From an uncultured Clostridium sp. (GTDB taxonomy: Bacteria > Bacillota > Clostridia > TANB77 > CAG-508), in NCBI GenBank assembly GCA_945946655.1, contig CAMEWM010000006.1, forward strand, positions 1 through 59,318: a stretch of DNA of 59,318 nucleotides, in the 5' to 3' direction. Position numbers and translations under genes: made by a program. The number at the start of each line of letters is the position of its first letter. Position 1 is the stretch's first letter. Under the pieces are notes generated by a model, which was not told the DNA's origin, made no database searches, and saw only the letters and a list, made by a program, of their open reading frames with translations. Shown piece by piece: positions 1-9,164 of the stretch.

Positions 1-60
1 AAAAATGAACCCTCCTTGTTAAACTTTTTGTCTAACATTTTGGGTTCACTTCATTTTCCT
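1..60 (-). mobile_element. hairpin resembling the end of an IS3-type element, or deoD terminator
   Basis: Read on the minus strand, arms TGAACCC (plus-strand 42-48) and GGGTTCA (6-12) enclose an inner GTTA/TAAC pairing, followed by an AAGGAGG and a T-run at the window edge. The arrangement (TGAACCC, then AAAATGTTAGAC, then a ribosome-binding-site-like AAGGAGG heading outward) resembles the left end of IS3-family elements as I remember them. It would equally work as an intrinsic terminator for deoD. The window ends before a transposase could be seen, so the call is tentative. Confidence 0.35.
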
Positions 61-105
61 TTTGCTTTTTATATACTAATAAAATAAAATGGACTTAATT
101 TATTA

Positions 106-825
106 TTATAATTGAATAGCTGACTCTAAAGCTAATTTTATCATATTATTTAATCCATTCTGTCTTTCTTCAGGAGTTGCAATTTTTTCTATAAATTTAG
201 AATCTACTACACTCATCAAGCAAGAAGCTTTTTTATTTAATAACTTTGCATTATAAAATAAAGCAAAAGCCTCCATTTCAGCACTTACTGGATTAAAATC
301 TGTAGGAATTCTGGATAGAAATTTATTAACATCTGTCATATAAACATCAAAACAATCTGTACAAACTGTATTTCCTTTGTAAATAGGAATTTTAATGTCC
401 TGAGCTACTTTTTCAATTACATTATTTAGTTCCGGATTAGAAGCTACTAAGTGACAATCATCATTATTTAATGTTAAAGCATAGTTACCTTCAGAATAGC
501 AATTTCTAGAAAGTACAATGTCAAATAAATTTAAATCTTTAATATAAGCTCCGCAAGAGCCAATACGAATAATAGAATTAACCCCATAAAATTTATATAA
601 TTCATAAGAATATATCCCCATACTTGGCATACCCATACCAGAAGCAAAAACTGTTAATTTTTTTCCTTTATAAGTTCCAGTATATCCAAACATATTTCTA
701 ACAGTATTTACAAGCTTAACATCTTGTAAAAAATTATCAGCTATATACTTTGCTCTAAGCGGATCACCAGGCATTAGTACAACGCTAGCAATATCTTCTA
801 ATTTAGCCTCATTATGTGGTGTCAT
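106..825 (-). CDS. deoD: purine nucleoside phosphorylase, DeoD type
   Basis: Cytosolic enzyme of purine salvage: phosphorolysis of purine (deoxy)nucleosides to base and (deoxy)ribose-1-phosphate. The 239-residue length matches the hexameric DeoD class. Visible motifs are the GDPLRAKYIA block at residue 20, Arg24, Arg43 and Arg87 plus Ser90 in RIGSCGAY (phosphate site), the SAEMEAF nucleoside-binding block near 181, and Asp208 in SVVDSK at the position of the catalytic Asp. The usual SDH is SVVDS here, a mild deviation. An excellent GGAGG precedes the ATG. It stands alone on the minus strand, divergent from ruvA. Confidence 0.95.
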   Translation of the reverse strand: MTPHNEAKLEDIASVVLMPGDPLRAKYIADNFLQDVKLVNTVRNMFGYTGTYKGKKLTVFASGMGMPSMGIYSYELYKFYGVNSIIRIGSCGAYIKDLNLFDIVLSRNCYSEGNYALTLNNDDCHLVASNPELNNVIEKVAQDIKIPIYKGNTVCTDCFDVYMTDVNKFLSRIPTDFNPVSAEMEAFALFYNAKLLNKKASCLMSVVDSKFIEKIATPEERQNGLNNMIKLALESAIQL

Positions 826-958
826 AAGTTTTCCTCCTTCAAAATTCTTTTAAGATATTATAATTATATCACATAAGACGAATAGTGCAAGCAAAAAATG
901 TCGAACGATAAAGTATAAGAAATTTAATTATTAGATAAAATAAAATTAAAATAAACCC

Positions 959-986
959 TTGAAAAATAGTAAAATTATGATAGAAT
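959..986 (+). promoter_or_regulatory. sigma-A-like promoter of ruvA
   Basis: TTGAAA (959-964) and TAGAAT (981-986) are separated by 16 bases, 45 bases before the ruvA start. The -35 and -10 are both close to consensus. Confidence 0.55.
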
Positions 987-1030
987 ATAGCCAATAAAAG
1001 AGAAAATTTGTTTGATGATAGGAGAAACAT

Positions 1031-1624
1031 ATGATAGCATATTTAAAGGGAAATTTAATGACAAAGTCAGAGGAATATATAATATTAGAAGTTCAGGGGA
1101 TAGGATATAAAGTATATATGTCTAAAACATCAATAGATGAATTAGATGAAAGTAATCAAGTAAAAGTTTATACTTATTTAAAAATTAGAGAAGATGATAT
1201 TAGTTTATTTGGTTTTAATACAAATGAGGAACTACATATGTTTGAACTACTGATATCAGTTGGAGGTATAGGAGCTAAATCCGCAATAACAATACTTTCA
1301 AATATAACACCATCAAGGTTTGCTCTAGCAGTAATAACTAATGATGTTAATTCGTTAAAAAAATTGCCGGGAATAGGAGCAAAAACAGCTCAAAGGATTA
1401 TTTTAGAATTAAAAGACAAAATAAAAACAGAAGAAGCGATAGATTTGGATAGCAATCGAATTCAACAAGATAATATTCAAAAAGAAGAAGATTTAGAAGA
1501 ATTGATACAAGCTTTACAAGTACTAGGATATAGAAGATATGAGATAAATAAGGTATTACCAAAAGTAAAATCAGAGACTTTAGAAGATAAAATAAAAGAA
1601 ACTTTACAATATTTAGCAAAATAA
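1031..1624 (+). CDS. ruvA: Holliday junction branch migration protein RuvA
   Basis: Tetrameric Holliday-junction binding subunit of the RuvAB branch-migration motor. At 197 residues it has the normal length: an N-terminal OB fold (MIAYLKGNL start), two helix-hairpin-helix motifs (VGGIGAKSA near 76 and LPGIGAKTAQRIILEL near 111), and a C-terminal domain III (residues 150-197) that contacts RuvB. A TAGGAGA ribosome binding site precedes the ATG. It is followed 27 bases later by rarA rather than ruvB, which is not in this window. Confidence 0.96.
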   Translation: MIAYLKGNLMTKSEEYIILEVQGIGYKVYMSKTSIDELDESNQVKVYTYLKIREDDISLFGFNTNEELHMFELLISVGGIGAKSAITILSNITPSRFALAVITNDVNSLKKLPGIGAKTAQRIILELKDKIKTEEAIDLDSNRIQQDNIQKEEDLEELIQALQVLGYRRYEINKVLPKVKSETLEDKIKETLQYLAK

Positions 1625-1651
1625 AATTCTATTTAAGAAAGATGTGATAAA

Positions 1652-2896
1652 ATGAATGCAAATGAACCACTAGCATATAGAATGAGTCCTAAAACTTTAG
1701 ATGATTATATTGGACAAGAACATATATTAGGTAAAGACAAAATTTTATATAGAACAATAAAAGCTGATAGATTATCTAGCATAATACTTTGGGGACCACC
1801 AGGTTGTGGAAAGACATCCCTTGCAAGGGTTATTAGTAATACAACAAAATATAAATTTACAAAATTAAATGCCGTAACAGCTGGTGTTGGAGATATAAAG
1901 AATGCTATAGAAGAAGCAAAGAATCCATTATTAAATCCATCAGGAAGATGTATATTGTTTATAGATGAAATTCATAGATTTAATAAATTACAACAAGATG
2001 CATTGTTACCATTCGTAGAAAATGGTACAGTGATACTAATTGGAGCTACAACAGAGAATCCTTATTTTGAAGTAAATAAAGCATTAATATCAAGATCAAT
2101 GGTATTTAGATTAGAGCCACTTACAGTTGATAATATTTATACTATACTAAAAAATTCCTTATCTAAGCCAGAGGGACTAGGCGAATATAAGATAAAAATT
2201 TCCGATGAGACTTTATACAAAATTGCAGAAACCGCAAATGGCGATGTAAGAACAGCACTAAATGGCTTAGAAGTGGCAGTGCTTACAACCAAAATGGGTG
2301 AGGATGGATATATAACAATAACAGACGAAATTGCCAAAGAGAGTGTACAAAACAGAAAGGCTATTTTCGACAAAAAAGGAGATAGCCATTATGATAATAT
2401 AAGTGCATTTATTAAGTCAATGAGAGGTAGTGACCCAGATGCAACAGTATTTTATCTAGCAAGAGCATTAAATGGTGGAGAAGACCCAATGTTTCTTGCA
2501 AGGAGAATTGTAATTGCTGCAGCAGAAGATGTTGGAATGGCTAATCCCAACGCATTAATAATAGCTACAAATGCTATGGAAGCAGTACATATGGTTGGAA
2601 TGCCAGAAGCCAGAATTATATTATCAGAAGCGGCAATATATGTTGCTACATCCAAAAAATCCAATGCAAGCTATCTAGCAATAAATAAAGCATTAGAAGA
2701 TGTTGCAAATAAAGACACAGGAGAAGTGCCAATGCACATAAGAAATGCACCAGTAGAAGGAATGGAAAAAGAAGGATATCATGTTGGATACAAATATCCA
2801 CACGATTATCCTGGACACTATGTAGAGCAGCAATATTTACCTGATAAAATGTTAGGAACTAAATACTATATAAAAGATGAAAATATACCAGAGTAA
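1652..2896 (+). CDS. rarA: replication-associated recombination protein RarA (MgsA)
   Basis: AAA+ ATPase acting at stalled replication forks, related to the clamp loader and RuvB. Walker A GPPGCGKTS near residue 49, Walker B LFIDEIHRF near 100, sensor 1 GATTENP near 131, an arginine finger region (SRSMVF) and the C-terminal tetramerisation part with the typical ending (HVGYKYPHDYPGHYVEQQYLP) are all visible. Length 414 is normal. It is not RuvB: the Walker B/sensor context and C-terminal tail are those of RarA. It sits 27 bases after ruvA, probably one operon, with a weak ribosome binding site. Confidence 0.94.
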   Translation: MNANEPLAYRMSPKTLDDYIGQEHILGKDKILYRTIKADRLSSIILWGPPGCGKTSLARVISNTTKYKFTKLNAVTAGVGDIKNAIEEAKNPLLNPSGRCILFIDEIHRFNKLQQDALLPFVENGTVILIGATTENPYFEVNKALISRSMVFRLEPLTVDNIYTILKNSLSKPEGLGEYKIKISDETLYKIAETANGDVRTALNGLEVAVLTTKMGEDGYITITDEIAKESVQNRKAIFDKKGDSHYDNISAFIKSMRGSDPDATVFYLARALNGGEDPMFLARRIVIAAAEDVGMANPNALIIATNAMEAVHMVGMPEARIILSEAAIYVATSKKSNASYLAINKALEDVANKDTGEVPMHIRNAPVEGMEKEGYHVGYKYPHDYPGHYVEQQYLPDKMLGTKYYIKDENIPE

Positions 2897-2908
2897 TAAG
2901 GAAAAAAT

Positions 2909-3901
2909 ATGGAATTACCAATAGAGTTACGTGAAAAGATAGATGAAAATATAGCTAGTATAGATATAAAGAGTATGAAAAAAAGTGCACAAAATATAAG
3001 TAGAAGATATAGGGATAAAACCCAAAAAAAGACTAATAATCAACTAATAACGAATAAAACAGAAGCTATAGCATATGCTGCAAGCAGAATGCCTGCAACA
3101 TATGGAGCAATATATTCTGCACTAGAACACACTATGAATATAATAGATTTTAATACTAATGAAAAAGCTTTGCAAATAAAAAGTTTATTAGATATAGGAG
3201 CAGGTACAGGAGCTGCAGGTTGGGCTTCTACTAGTATACTGAATATAGAAAAAATAACTTGCATAGAAAACGAAAAATATATGATGGAAATAGGCAAAGA
3301 TTTTATGCAAGCAGGATATGAATGCTTAAAAAATGCGAATTGGATAAATAAAAATATTATAAAAGATAAAATAGAAGAAAAAGCGGATTTGGTTATAGCT
3401 GCCTATGTTATAAATGAAATAGCTGTCAATGAAAGACAGCAAGTATTAGAAAAACTATGGCAATCTACGAATAAAGTACTTCTAATTGTTGAACCAGGGA
3501 CACCGGAAGGATATGAAGAAATAATAAAAATAAGAGAGTATTTTATAGAGAAAGGTGAGAATATAGTTGCACCATGCCAACATAATAAAAGATGTAAAAT
3601 TGAAGAGAAAGATTGGTGTAGTTTTTCATGTAGAGTAGCAAGAAGTAAGGTGCATAAAATATTGAAGGATGGCGATTCTCCATATGAAGATGAAAAGTTT
3701 TTTTATATTGCCATATCAAAGTTTAAAACAAGAAAGGCATCAAATATTATATTAAGGCATCCAAAGATAGAAAGTGGTAAAATTACACTTAAACTATGTA
3801 ATAGTAGTGGAAATATCGAGGAAAAAATTATTACAAAAAAGGAAAAAGAAATATTTAAAAAAGTAAAAAAATTAAATTGTGGTGATATACTAAATATTTA
3901 A
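2909..3901 (+). CDS. Rsm22/METTL17-family ribosome-associated methyltransferase-like protein
   Basis: Class I SAM-dependent methyltransferase fold with LLDIGAGTGAAGWAS (motif I, near residue 94) and VIAAYVINEI (motif IV region). A four-cysteine cluster follows near residue 223-239 (C-x5-C then, after a short gap, WC-x3-C), which in the Rsm22 family is the CPH...CP...WC motif; the mitochondrial member METTL17 is reported to hold an iron-sulfur cluster there. Rsm22 proteins associate with the small ribosomal subunit. Bacterial members have no settled substrate. It starts 12 bases after rarA, so likely co-transcribed with ruvA-rarA. Confidence 0.8.
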   Translation: MELPIELREKIDENIASIDIKSMKKSAQNISRRYRDKTQKKTNNQLITNKTEAIAYAASRMPATYGAIYSALEHTMNIIDFNTNEKALQIKSLLDIGAGTGAAGWASTSILNIEKITCIENEKYMMEIGKDFMQAGYECLKNANWINKNIIKDKIEEKADLVIAAYVINEIAVNERQQVLEKLWQSTNKVLLIVEPGTPEGYEEIIKIREYFIEKGENIVAPCQHNKRCKIEEKDWCSFSCRVARSKVHKILKDGDSPYEDEKFFYIAISKFKTRKASNIILRHPKIESGKITLKLCNSSGNIEEKIITKKEKEIFKKVKKLNCGDILNI

Positions 3902-3952
3902 ATAAATGTATGATATAATAGAGCTAACATAAACAATAAGGAGAAATATAAT

Positions 3953-5047
3953 ATGGGGTTACTTGATTTTTTACATAAACCTAAAGGAAAAGACACTAAA
4001 GAAGAAATAGAGGATGTAAGTAAAATACCTCCGATAATAACTGTAGCAAGACAAGATGGAACAGAGACATCAGCGTTTCACATTGAAATCGCACAAAAAT
4101 TTAGACATAGAGATGAAAGTGTAAGTTGTTTAATAAAAGCAAAAGTTATAAATATTAAACAGGGCGATACTATATTTTTTGAAGCTGGTGCTCCAATATG
4201 TTTTGAAGTGCCAGATGGAAGAATGGATTTAATTAAAGATGTGATAGAGCAAAATACAGGAATGCAATTAAATAATTCTGCATATACGTATGTTGGAAGA
4301 GCCTTTGAAAAAGGAGATATTAGATTACAACCACCAAGTGTAGCGATTAATAATGAGATTACAAAATTAAATGCCGAGAGATTGGCTGAAATTACTAATA
4401 GAAGACTAGAAAATAGTAGAAGGGAAGAGGAAAGGGCTAGACAAGAAGCTTTAAGAAGAGAAGCTGACAGCAGAGAAATGGACCGTAGACAAGAGCAAAG
4501 ACGTAGAGAATTACAATATAGGATTGATAATCCTTTTATAAAAGGTGGATTAGATGGACCGATGGGGGAAGAATATGATGGAGTTAACTTAACTAATGGG
4601 GAAATATTAAGGATAAGAAATATTAGAAAGATAGCAAAAGACACAACTGGAAGATATGTATATACTGCAAGATTGGAATCAACACCTAATGAGGAGGATG
4701 TTGAACTATTTGATCCAGAGACTGGTGTTCCGGTAGTATTTTCTATCCCATTTAGGTTGAATGATATAGTAAATAGCCAATATGATGAATCATATAAGGT
4801 TCAACTAGAAAGAGGCTTGTTACAAATGCTATCTACAGGATATACAACAAGTCTAACTCCAGATGAAACTTGGGATAATAGTGTCCTACATGATATAGGA
4901 GGAATAGATAAAAGTGGACAAATTATACAGAATACTAGAGAAGCAGGAGTAAGCATACCAATAATTAATAGGATTCAACAATTACAAAGACAATATACAG
5001 CAGAAAGAAAGGCAAGAGAAAATAGGCAATCATATGAAGATAGATAA
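3953..5047 (+). CDS. uncharacterised protein with central charged coiled coil
   Basis: I do not recognise this 364-residue protein. It has no signal peptide or membrane segment. Residues about 25-135 form a beta-rich domain, residues about 140-185 are an Arg/Glu-rich probable coiled coil (REEERARQEALRREADSRE and following), and residues about 200-345 form a second domain which ends in another charged helix. A consensus AAGGAGA precedes the ATG at 3953, and a bidirectional terminator follows. It may have its own promoter (TATAAT-like sequence near 3912). No enzymatic motif is visible. Confidence 0.75.
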   Translation: MGLLDFLHKPKGKDTKEEIEDVSKIPPIITVARQDGTETSAFHIEIAQKFRHRDESVSCLIKAKVINIKQGDTIFFEAGAPICFEVPDGRMDLIKDVIEQNTGMQLNNSAYTYVGRAFEKGDIRLQPPSVAINNEITKLNAERLAEITNRRLENSRREEERARQEALRREADSREMDRRQEQRRRELQYRIDNPFIKGGLDGPMGEEYDGVNLTNGEILRIRNIRKIAKDTTGRYVYTARLESTPNEEDVELFDPETGVPVVFSIPFRLNDIVNSQYDESYKVQLERGLLQMLSTGYTTSLTPDETWDNSVLHDIGGIDKSGQIIQNTREAGVSIPIINRIQQLQRQYTAERKARENRQSYEDR

Positions 5048-5083
5048 AAAATAAGTATTCCATAAAGGAATACTTATTTTTTT
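5046..5083. terminator. bidirectional intrinsic terminator
   Basis: A 15-bp perfect stem (AAAAATAAGTATTCC / its complement) with a 5-base ATAAA loop and T-runs on both strands separates the convergent orphan gene and the SPFH gene. Confidence 0.85.
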
Positions 5084-6002
5084 ATTCAGCTTTTTTCTTA
5101 TCTTTTTTATCATCAGACACTACTTCTTTAATTGCGCCTAAACTTGAAAGTGCACTTGTTGCTTCAAATGGAATAAATACCTTATTAGCTTCACCATTAG
5201 CAATATCTTTTAAAGCTTCTAGTGATTTTAATTGTACTAAAGTATCATCTGGATGAGATTTCATCATTGCATCATAAACTAAATGAATTTCGCTTGCTCT
5301 TGCTTCTGCTACTTTTTTAATAGCCTCAGCTTCACCGGCAGCTTTTCTAATTCTTGATTCTTTTTCTGCTTCAGCTTCAAGAATAGCAGCCTCTTTTTTA
5401 CCTTCGGCAAGTGTAATAGCAGATTGTCTTTCACCTTCAGCTTGAAGAATTTGAGCTCTTTTATTTCTTTCTGCATTCATTTGCTTCTCCATTGCATCTC
5501 TAATATCTGCAGGAGGGGTAATATCTTTTATTTCAACTCTATCTATTTTGCATCCCCATTGATCTGTTGCTTCATCAAGAATTGCTCTCAATTGCTCATT
5601 AATCAAATCCCTTGAACTAAACGTAGCATCTAGATCCATTTTACCAACTATATCACGGATTGTTGTAATAGCTAAATACTCAATACCTTTCTTTAGAGAT
5701 TGAATTTCATAAACAGCTTTAGCTGGATCTGTTACCTTATAGAATACAACTGTATCTATTGTTATAGTAACGTTGTCTTTAGTAATAACTCCTTGTGGAG
5801 GTACGTCCATAGTTTGTTGTTTTAAACTTACAACACTTCTAACACGATCAACAAAAGGAATTATAATTGTAAGACCTGCATCAGCAATTTTATGAAATTT
5901 ACCTAATCTTTCAATAATATAAACTTCTGATTGTCTTACGACTTTAATTGATTTTACTGCTATAATTAGTATTATAACTAGTAATACGATTAAAAACCAC
6001 AT
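5082..6002 (-). CDS. SPFH/Band 7 (stomatin/QmcA-like) membrane protein
   Basis: One N-terminal transmembrane helix (residues 1-18) is followed by an SPFH domain (about 25-185, containing ERLGKFHKI and a PPQGVITKDNV block) and a long Ala/Glu/Lys-rich coiled coil (about 180-255) typical of slipin/QmcA proteins. These proteins form large oligomeric rings or microdomains in the cytoplasmic membrane. The 306-residue length is typical. The gene lies downstream of an nfeD-type gene on the same strand, the widespread NfeD-stomatin pairing. GAGGAGG precedes the ATG. Confidence 0.9.
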   Translation of the reverse strand: MWFLIVLLVIILIIAVKSIKVVRQSEVYIIERLGKFHKIADAGLTIIIPFVDRVRSVVSLKQQTMDVPPQGVITKDNVTITIDTVVFYKVTDPAKAVYEIQSLKKGIEYLAITTIRDIVGKMDLDATFSSRDLINEQLRAILDEATDQWGCKIDRVEIKDITPPADIRDAMEKQMNAERNKRAQILQAEGERQSAITLAEGKKEAAILEAEAEKESRIRKAAGEAEAIKKVAEARASEIHLVYDAMMKSHPDDTLVQLKSLEALKDIANGEANKVFIPFEATSALSSLGAIKEVVSDDKKDKKKAE

Positions 6003-6043
6003 AGTGTTTCCTCCTCTTAAAAATATATATGAAAAATTAAAAT

Positions 6044-6508
6044 CTAATTAATTATTTGAGATTTAGGTTTTATATTAATTGGTTCAATAATTAATTTTAC
6101 TCCATCAATTCCTAAAACTCTAATAGTACTGCCAATGGGTATGATATCGTTATAATCATTTACGATTGCAGACCAAGTATCACTACCAACTTTAACTTGA
6201 CCTACGTCACCAGGGTGAGAATTAATTTGTTTAGTAACAATTCCTTCTTTGCCAATTATAGCATTGGAATTTGTAACAACATTGTCTTTCTTGTTCATTT
6301 TGTTTGCAAAAGGTCTAGTTAAACCAATTAAGGCAACTGATAATACTATAAATATTACTGTCTGGACAATTACATTATGAATAAATAAACTTAGTAAGCA
6401 AGTTATAAGAGCTGCAACGCCAAACCAGAATATTAAAAATCCTACAGTTGCAATTTCAACAATAAAACATATACCTGCTACTATTAGCCAAACTTGCCAA
6501 GGTAACAT
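6044..6508 (-). CDS. NfeD-family membrane protein
   Basis: Short NfeD protein (154 residues) with two or three N-terminal transmembrane segments (residues about 5-70) and a C-terminal OB-fold NfeD domain (G-x-V-x-V-x5-W-x-A pattern in QVKVGSDTWSAIV). An in-frame upstream ATG at 6538 exists, but AGGAGG lies directly before the ATG at 6508 (MLPWQVWL), so the shorter start is chosen. It precedes the SPFH gene by 41 bases; NfeD and stomatin-like proteins are thought to work together in membrane organisation. Confidence 0.88.
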   Translation of the reverse strand: MLPWQVWLIVAGICFIVEIATVGFLIFWFGVAALITCLLSLFIHNVIVQTVIFIVLSVALIGLTRPFANKMNKKDNVVTNSNAIIGKEGIVTKQINSHPGDVGQVKVGSDTWSAIVNDYNDIIPIGSTIRVLGIDGVKLIIEPINIKPKSQIIN

Positions 6509-6639
6509 ACAAATACCTCCTGTACATTTATTAAACAATAATATTATATCATAGAATTATTATAAAATAAAGAGTGAATAATAATTTTGTAACGTTTTAA
6601 CTAGAATATAAATTTAATAAATAAAATATATAAAATCAA

Positions 6640-6668
6640 TTGCATTTTATTGGAATTTATGGTAAAAT
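6640..6668 (+). promoter_or_regulatory. sigma-A-like promoter of secG
   Basis: TTGCAT (6640-6645) and TAAAAT (6663-6668) with a 17-base spacer, 39 bases before the secG ATG. Confidence 0.55.
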
Positions 6669-6706
6669 AAACGAGTTAATAAAAGTAACCAAAGGAGTGT
6701 TAAAAA

Positions 6707-6955
6707 ATGCAAATAGTAAAATACATAGTAATAGCTTTATATCTCTTAGACTGTTTGGGATTAATAATTGTAACAATGATGCAAAACAAAGATAGCCGTG
6801 GAGCTTCTGGAACAATAGTAGGTTCTTCAACAAATAATTTTTACGAGAAAAACAAAAGTAGAACTCGTGAAGGAAAATTGAAAAAATGGACAATTATACT
6901 AGGAGTTGTATTCATAGTTTTAGCAATAGTTCTAGGAATAATATATGTTATATAA
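6707..6955 (+). CDS. secG: preprotein translocase subunit SecG
   Basis: Small accessory subunit of the SecYEG translocon. The 82 residues contain two transmembrane helices (about 4-24 and 60-80) joined by a polar loop with the characteristic NKDSRGASGTIVG block. AAGGAG precedes the ATG. The gene lies immediately upstream of rnr, the usual secG-rnr arrangement of Firmicutes, although smpB, which often follows, is not here. Confidence 0.93.
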   Translation: MQIVKYIVIALYLLDCLGLIIVTMMQNKDSRGASGTIVGSSTNNFYEKNKSRTREGKLKKWTIILGVVFIVLAIVLGIIYVI

Positions 6956-6970
6956 TAGAAATAAAAATGA

Positions 6971-6998
6971 GGCGGCAGATTTTTTCTGTCGTCTTTAT
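6971..6998 (+). terminator. weak intrinsic terminator/attenuator between secG and rnr
   Basis: GGCGGCAG pairs with CTGTCGTC (two G-U pairs) around a T-rich loop, followed by TTTATT. Partial read-through into rnr is plausible. Confidence 0.5.
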
Positions 6999-7061
6999 TG
7001 AAGATAAATAATATAGAAAAAATTGAAAATAATATAATTAGCATGATAAAGAGGTGATAAA

Positions 7062-9137
7062 ATGGGAAAAAGAAAAAAAGTAAAAAATGAGAAAATAATT
7101 TTAGAAGAAATATTGCAAGATGAAAATTATAAATTAGGAACATTCAGAAGAAATGAAAGAGGTTTTGGATTTGTAAATATTGGTGAAGAAGAGATATTTA
7201 TATCATCAAAACTTAGTAGAAATGCATTAGATGGAGACAATGTGTTAATTAAAATTTTTGAAAATAAAGAATTATATAGGGAAAATAATCAAAAAAGAGA
7301 GGGAAAAGTAATTCAAATTATAAAACATGAGAACAATACTTTAGTAGGAACTTATAAAAAAAGTAGAAATTTTGGCTTTTTAGTTCCAGATGATAAGGCT
7401 GTAAGTGAAGACATATACATTCCCAAAAAGAAGTCCGCAGGAGCAAAAAACAATCAAAAAGTAGTGGTAAGAATAGACAAATATTCTGATGGAATAAATA
7501 AAGCAGAGGGAACAGTAGTTGAAATAATAGGAGGATTAGATGAAGCTGGAGTAGATATGCTTTCACTGATTAAGGAATATAAACTTCCAAATGAATTTCC
7601 TCAGAGTGTTATTGATGAAGCTACTTCAATCTCACAGAAGTTGGATGAAAGTAATATACAAAAACGAGTTGATTTAAGAAATGAAGAAATATTTACAATA
7701 GATGGAGAAGATGCAAAAGATTTAGACGATGCAGTTAATGTAAAGAAAAACGATGATGGAACATATACTTTGGGTGTTCATATTGCAGATGTTAGTTATT
7801 ATGTTAAATCAGGTTCAAAATTAGACAAAGAAGCTATAAAGAGAGGAACTAGTATATACATGATGGATAGAGTAATTCCAATGCTTCCAAAAGAACTATC
7901 TAATGGAATATGTAGCCTAAATGAGAATCAAGATAGATTTACAATATCTGTTATTATGAAAATTGATGAAAAAGGAAAAGTTATTGATTCAGACATTTTT
8001 AAATCTGTAATAAAAACAACAAGAAGGATGAACTACCGCGATGTAAATGATATATTCCAATATGTGGATTTACAAAATAAAAAAATAAATGATGAAATAC
8101 CAGAAGATGATATAAAAAGAATAAATGATGTTGCAAAAAAATATAAAAATTTTATTGAACATTTTCTAAGAATGAGAGAACTAAAGAACATATTAAAAAA
8201 TAGAAGAGATAGAAATGGTAGCTTAAATCTAGATATACCAGAAAGTAAAATAATATTAGACGAAAATGGCATTGCAGTAGATATAAAAAAATATGATTAT
8301 TTAGAATCAAATGAAGTAATAGAACAGTTTATGCTTACTGCAAATGAAACTGTTGCAGAAAAATTTTATTGGCTACAAGCTCCTTTTATATATAGAGTTC
8401 ACGAAGTCCCAGATATTGATAAAGTAGATGAGCTAAATAAATTCTTATTTAATCTGGGATACAAAATAAGAGGTGTAAAGAAAGATGATGAGGATAGTAT
8501 TCATCCAAAAGCTTTTGCTCAAGTTTTGGATGAAGTAAAAGGAAAACCAGAAGAACGAGTTGTATCTCATTTAATACTAAGAACTTTAAAAGTCGCAAAA
8601 TATGAAAGTGAAAATAAAGGACATTTTGGAATAGCAAGTAAATGCTATTGCCATTTTACATCACCAATAAGGAGATATCCTGATTTATTTATTCATAGAG
8701 TAATATCATCTTATTTGAAACATAATTATAATATTAATGAAGAGCTAAGAAAAAAATATGAAATTGAAGCTGTAAAGTATTCAGAAAGTTCATCAGAAAG
8801 AGAAAAAATAGCACAAAAAGTAGAACGTGATGCAGAAGATATAAAAAAAGCTGAGTATATGCAAGATAAAATTGGAGAAATCTATGATGGAGTGATATCT
8901 AGCATTACCCAATTTGGAATGTTTGTGGAATTAGATAATACGGTAGAAGGATTAATACGATTTGAAAATATGGGAAATGAATATTTTATATATGATGCTG
9001 ATAGAAAAACGCTAATGGGAGAAAATAGCAAAAAGATATACAAGATTGGTGATCGAGCAAAAATAGAAGTTATTTATGCAGATAAAATAACTAGAAAAAT
9101 TGATTTTAAATTATATAAAGAAGATTTAGCTTTATAA
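7062..9137 (+). CDS. rnr: ribonuclease R (3'-5' exoribonuclease)
   Basis: Processive RNB-family exonuclease that degrades structured RNA. The 691-residue protein has N-terminal cold-shock-like OB domains (GTFRRNERGFGFV near residue 25 and GTYKKSRNFGFLVPD near 95), the catalytic RNB domain with the GEDAKDLDDAV metal-binding aspartates near 215, the YCHFTSPIRRYPDL block near 530, and a C-terminal S1 domain (DGVISSITQFGMFVEL). A GAGGTGAT ribosome binding site precedes the ATG. Downstream of secG as in many Firmicutes. Confidence 0.96.
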   Translation: MGKRKKVKNEKIILEEILQDENYKLGTFRRNERGFGFVNIGEEEIFISSKLSRNALDGDNVLIKIFENKELYRENNQKREGKVIQIIKHENNTLVGTYKKSRNFGFLVPDDKAVSEDIYIPKKKSAGAKNNQKVVVRIDKYSDGINKAEGTVVEIIGGLDEAGVDMLSLIKEYKLPNEFPQSVIDEATSISQKLDESNIQKRVDLRNEEIFTIDGEDAKDLDDAVNVKKNDDGTYTLGVHIADVSYYVKSGSKLDKEAIKRGTSIYMMDRVIPMLPKELSNGICSLNENQDRFTISVIMKIDEKGKVIDSDIFKSVIKTTRRMNYRDVNDIFQYVDLQNKKINDEIPEDDIKRINDVAKKYKNFIEHFLRMRELKNILKNRRDRNGSLNLDIPESKIILDENGIAVDIKKYDYLESNEVIEQFMLTANETVAEKFYWLQAPFIYRVHEVPDIDKVDELNKFLFNLGYKIRGVKKDDEDSIHPKAFAQVLDEVKGKPEERVVSHLILRTLKVAKYESENKGHFGIASKCYCHFTSPIRRYPDLFIHRVISSYLKHNYNINEELRKKYEIEAVKYSESSSEREKIAQKVERDAEDIKKAEYMQDKIGEIYDGVISSITQFGMFVELDNTVEGLIRFENMGNEYFIYDADRKTLMGENSKKIYKIGDRAKIEVIYADKITRKIDFKLYKEDLAL

Positions 9138-9156
9138 TTGCTAAATCTTCCTTTTT
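9120..9156 (+). terminator. intrinsic terminator of rnr
   Basis: An 11-bp stem (GAAGATTTAGC / GCTAAATCTTC) overlapping the rnr stop codon, 9-base loop, then CTTTTTAT. The opposite strand has fewer Ts, so it mainly serves rnr. Confidence 0.75.
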
Positions 9157-9164
9157 ATATAGAA

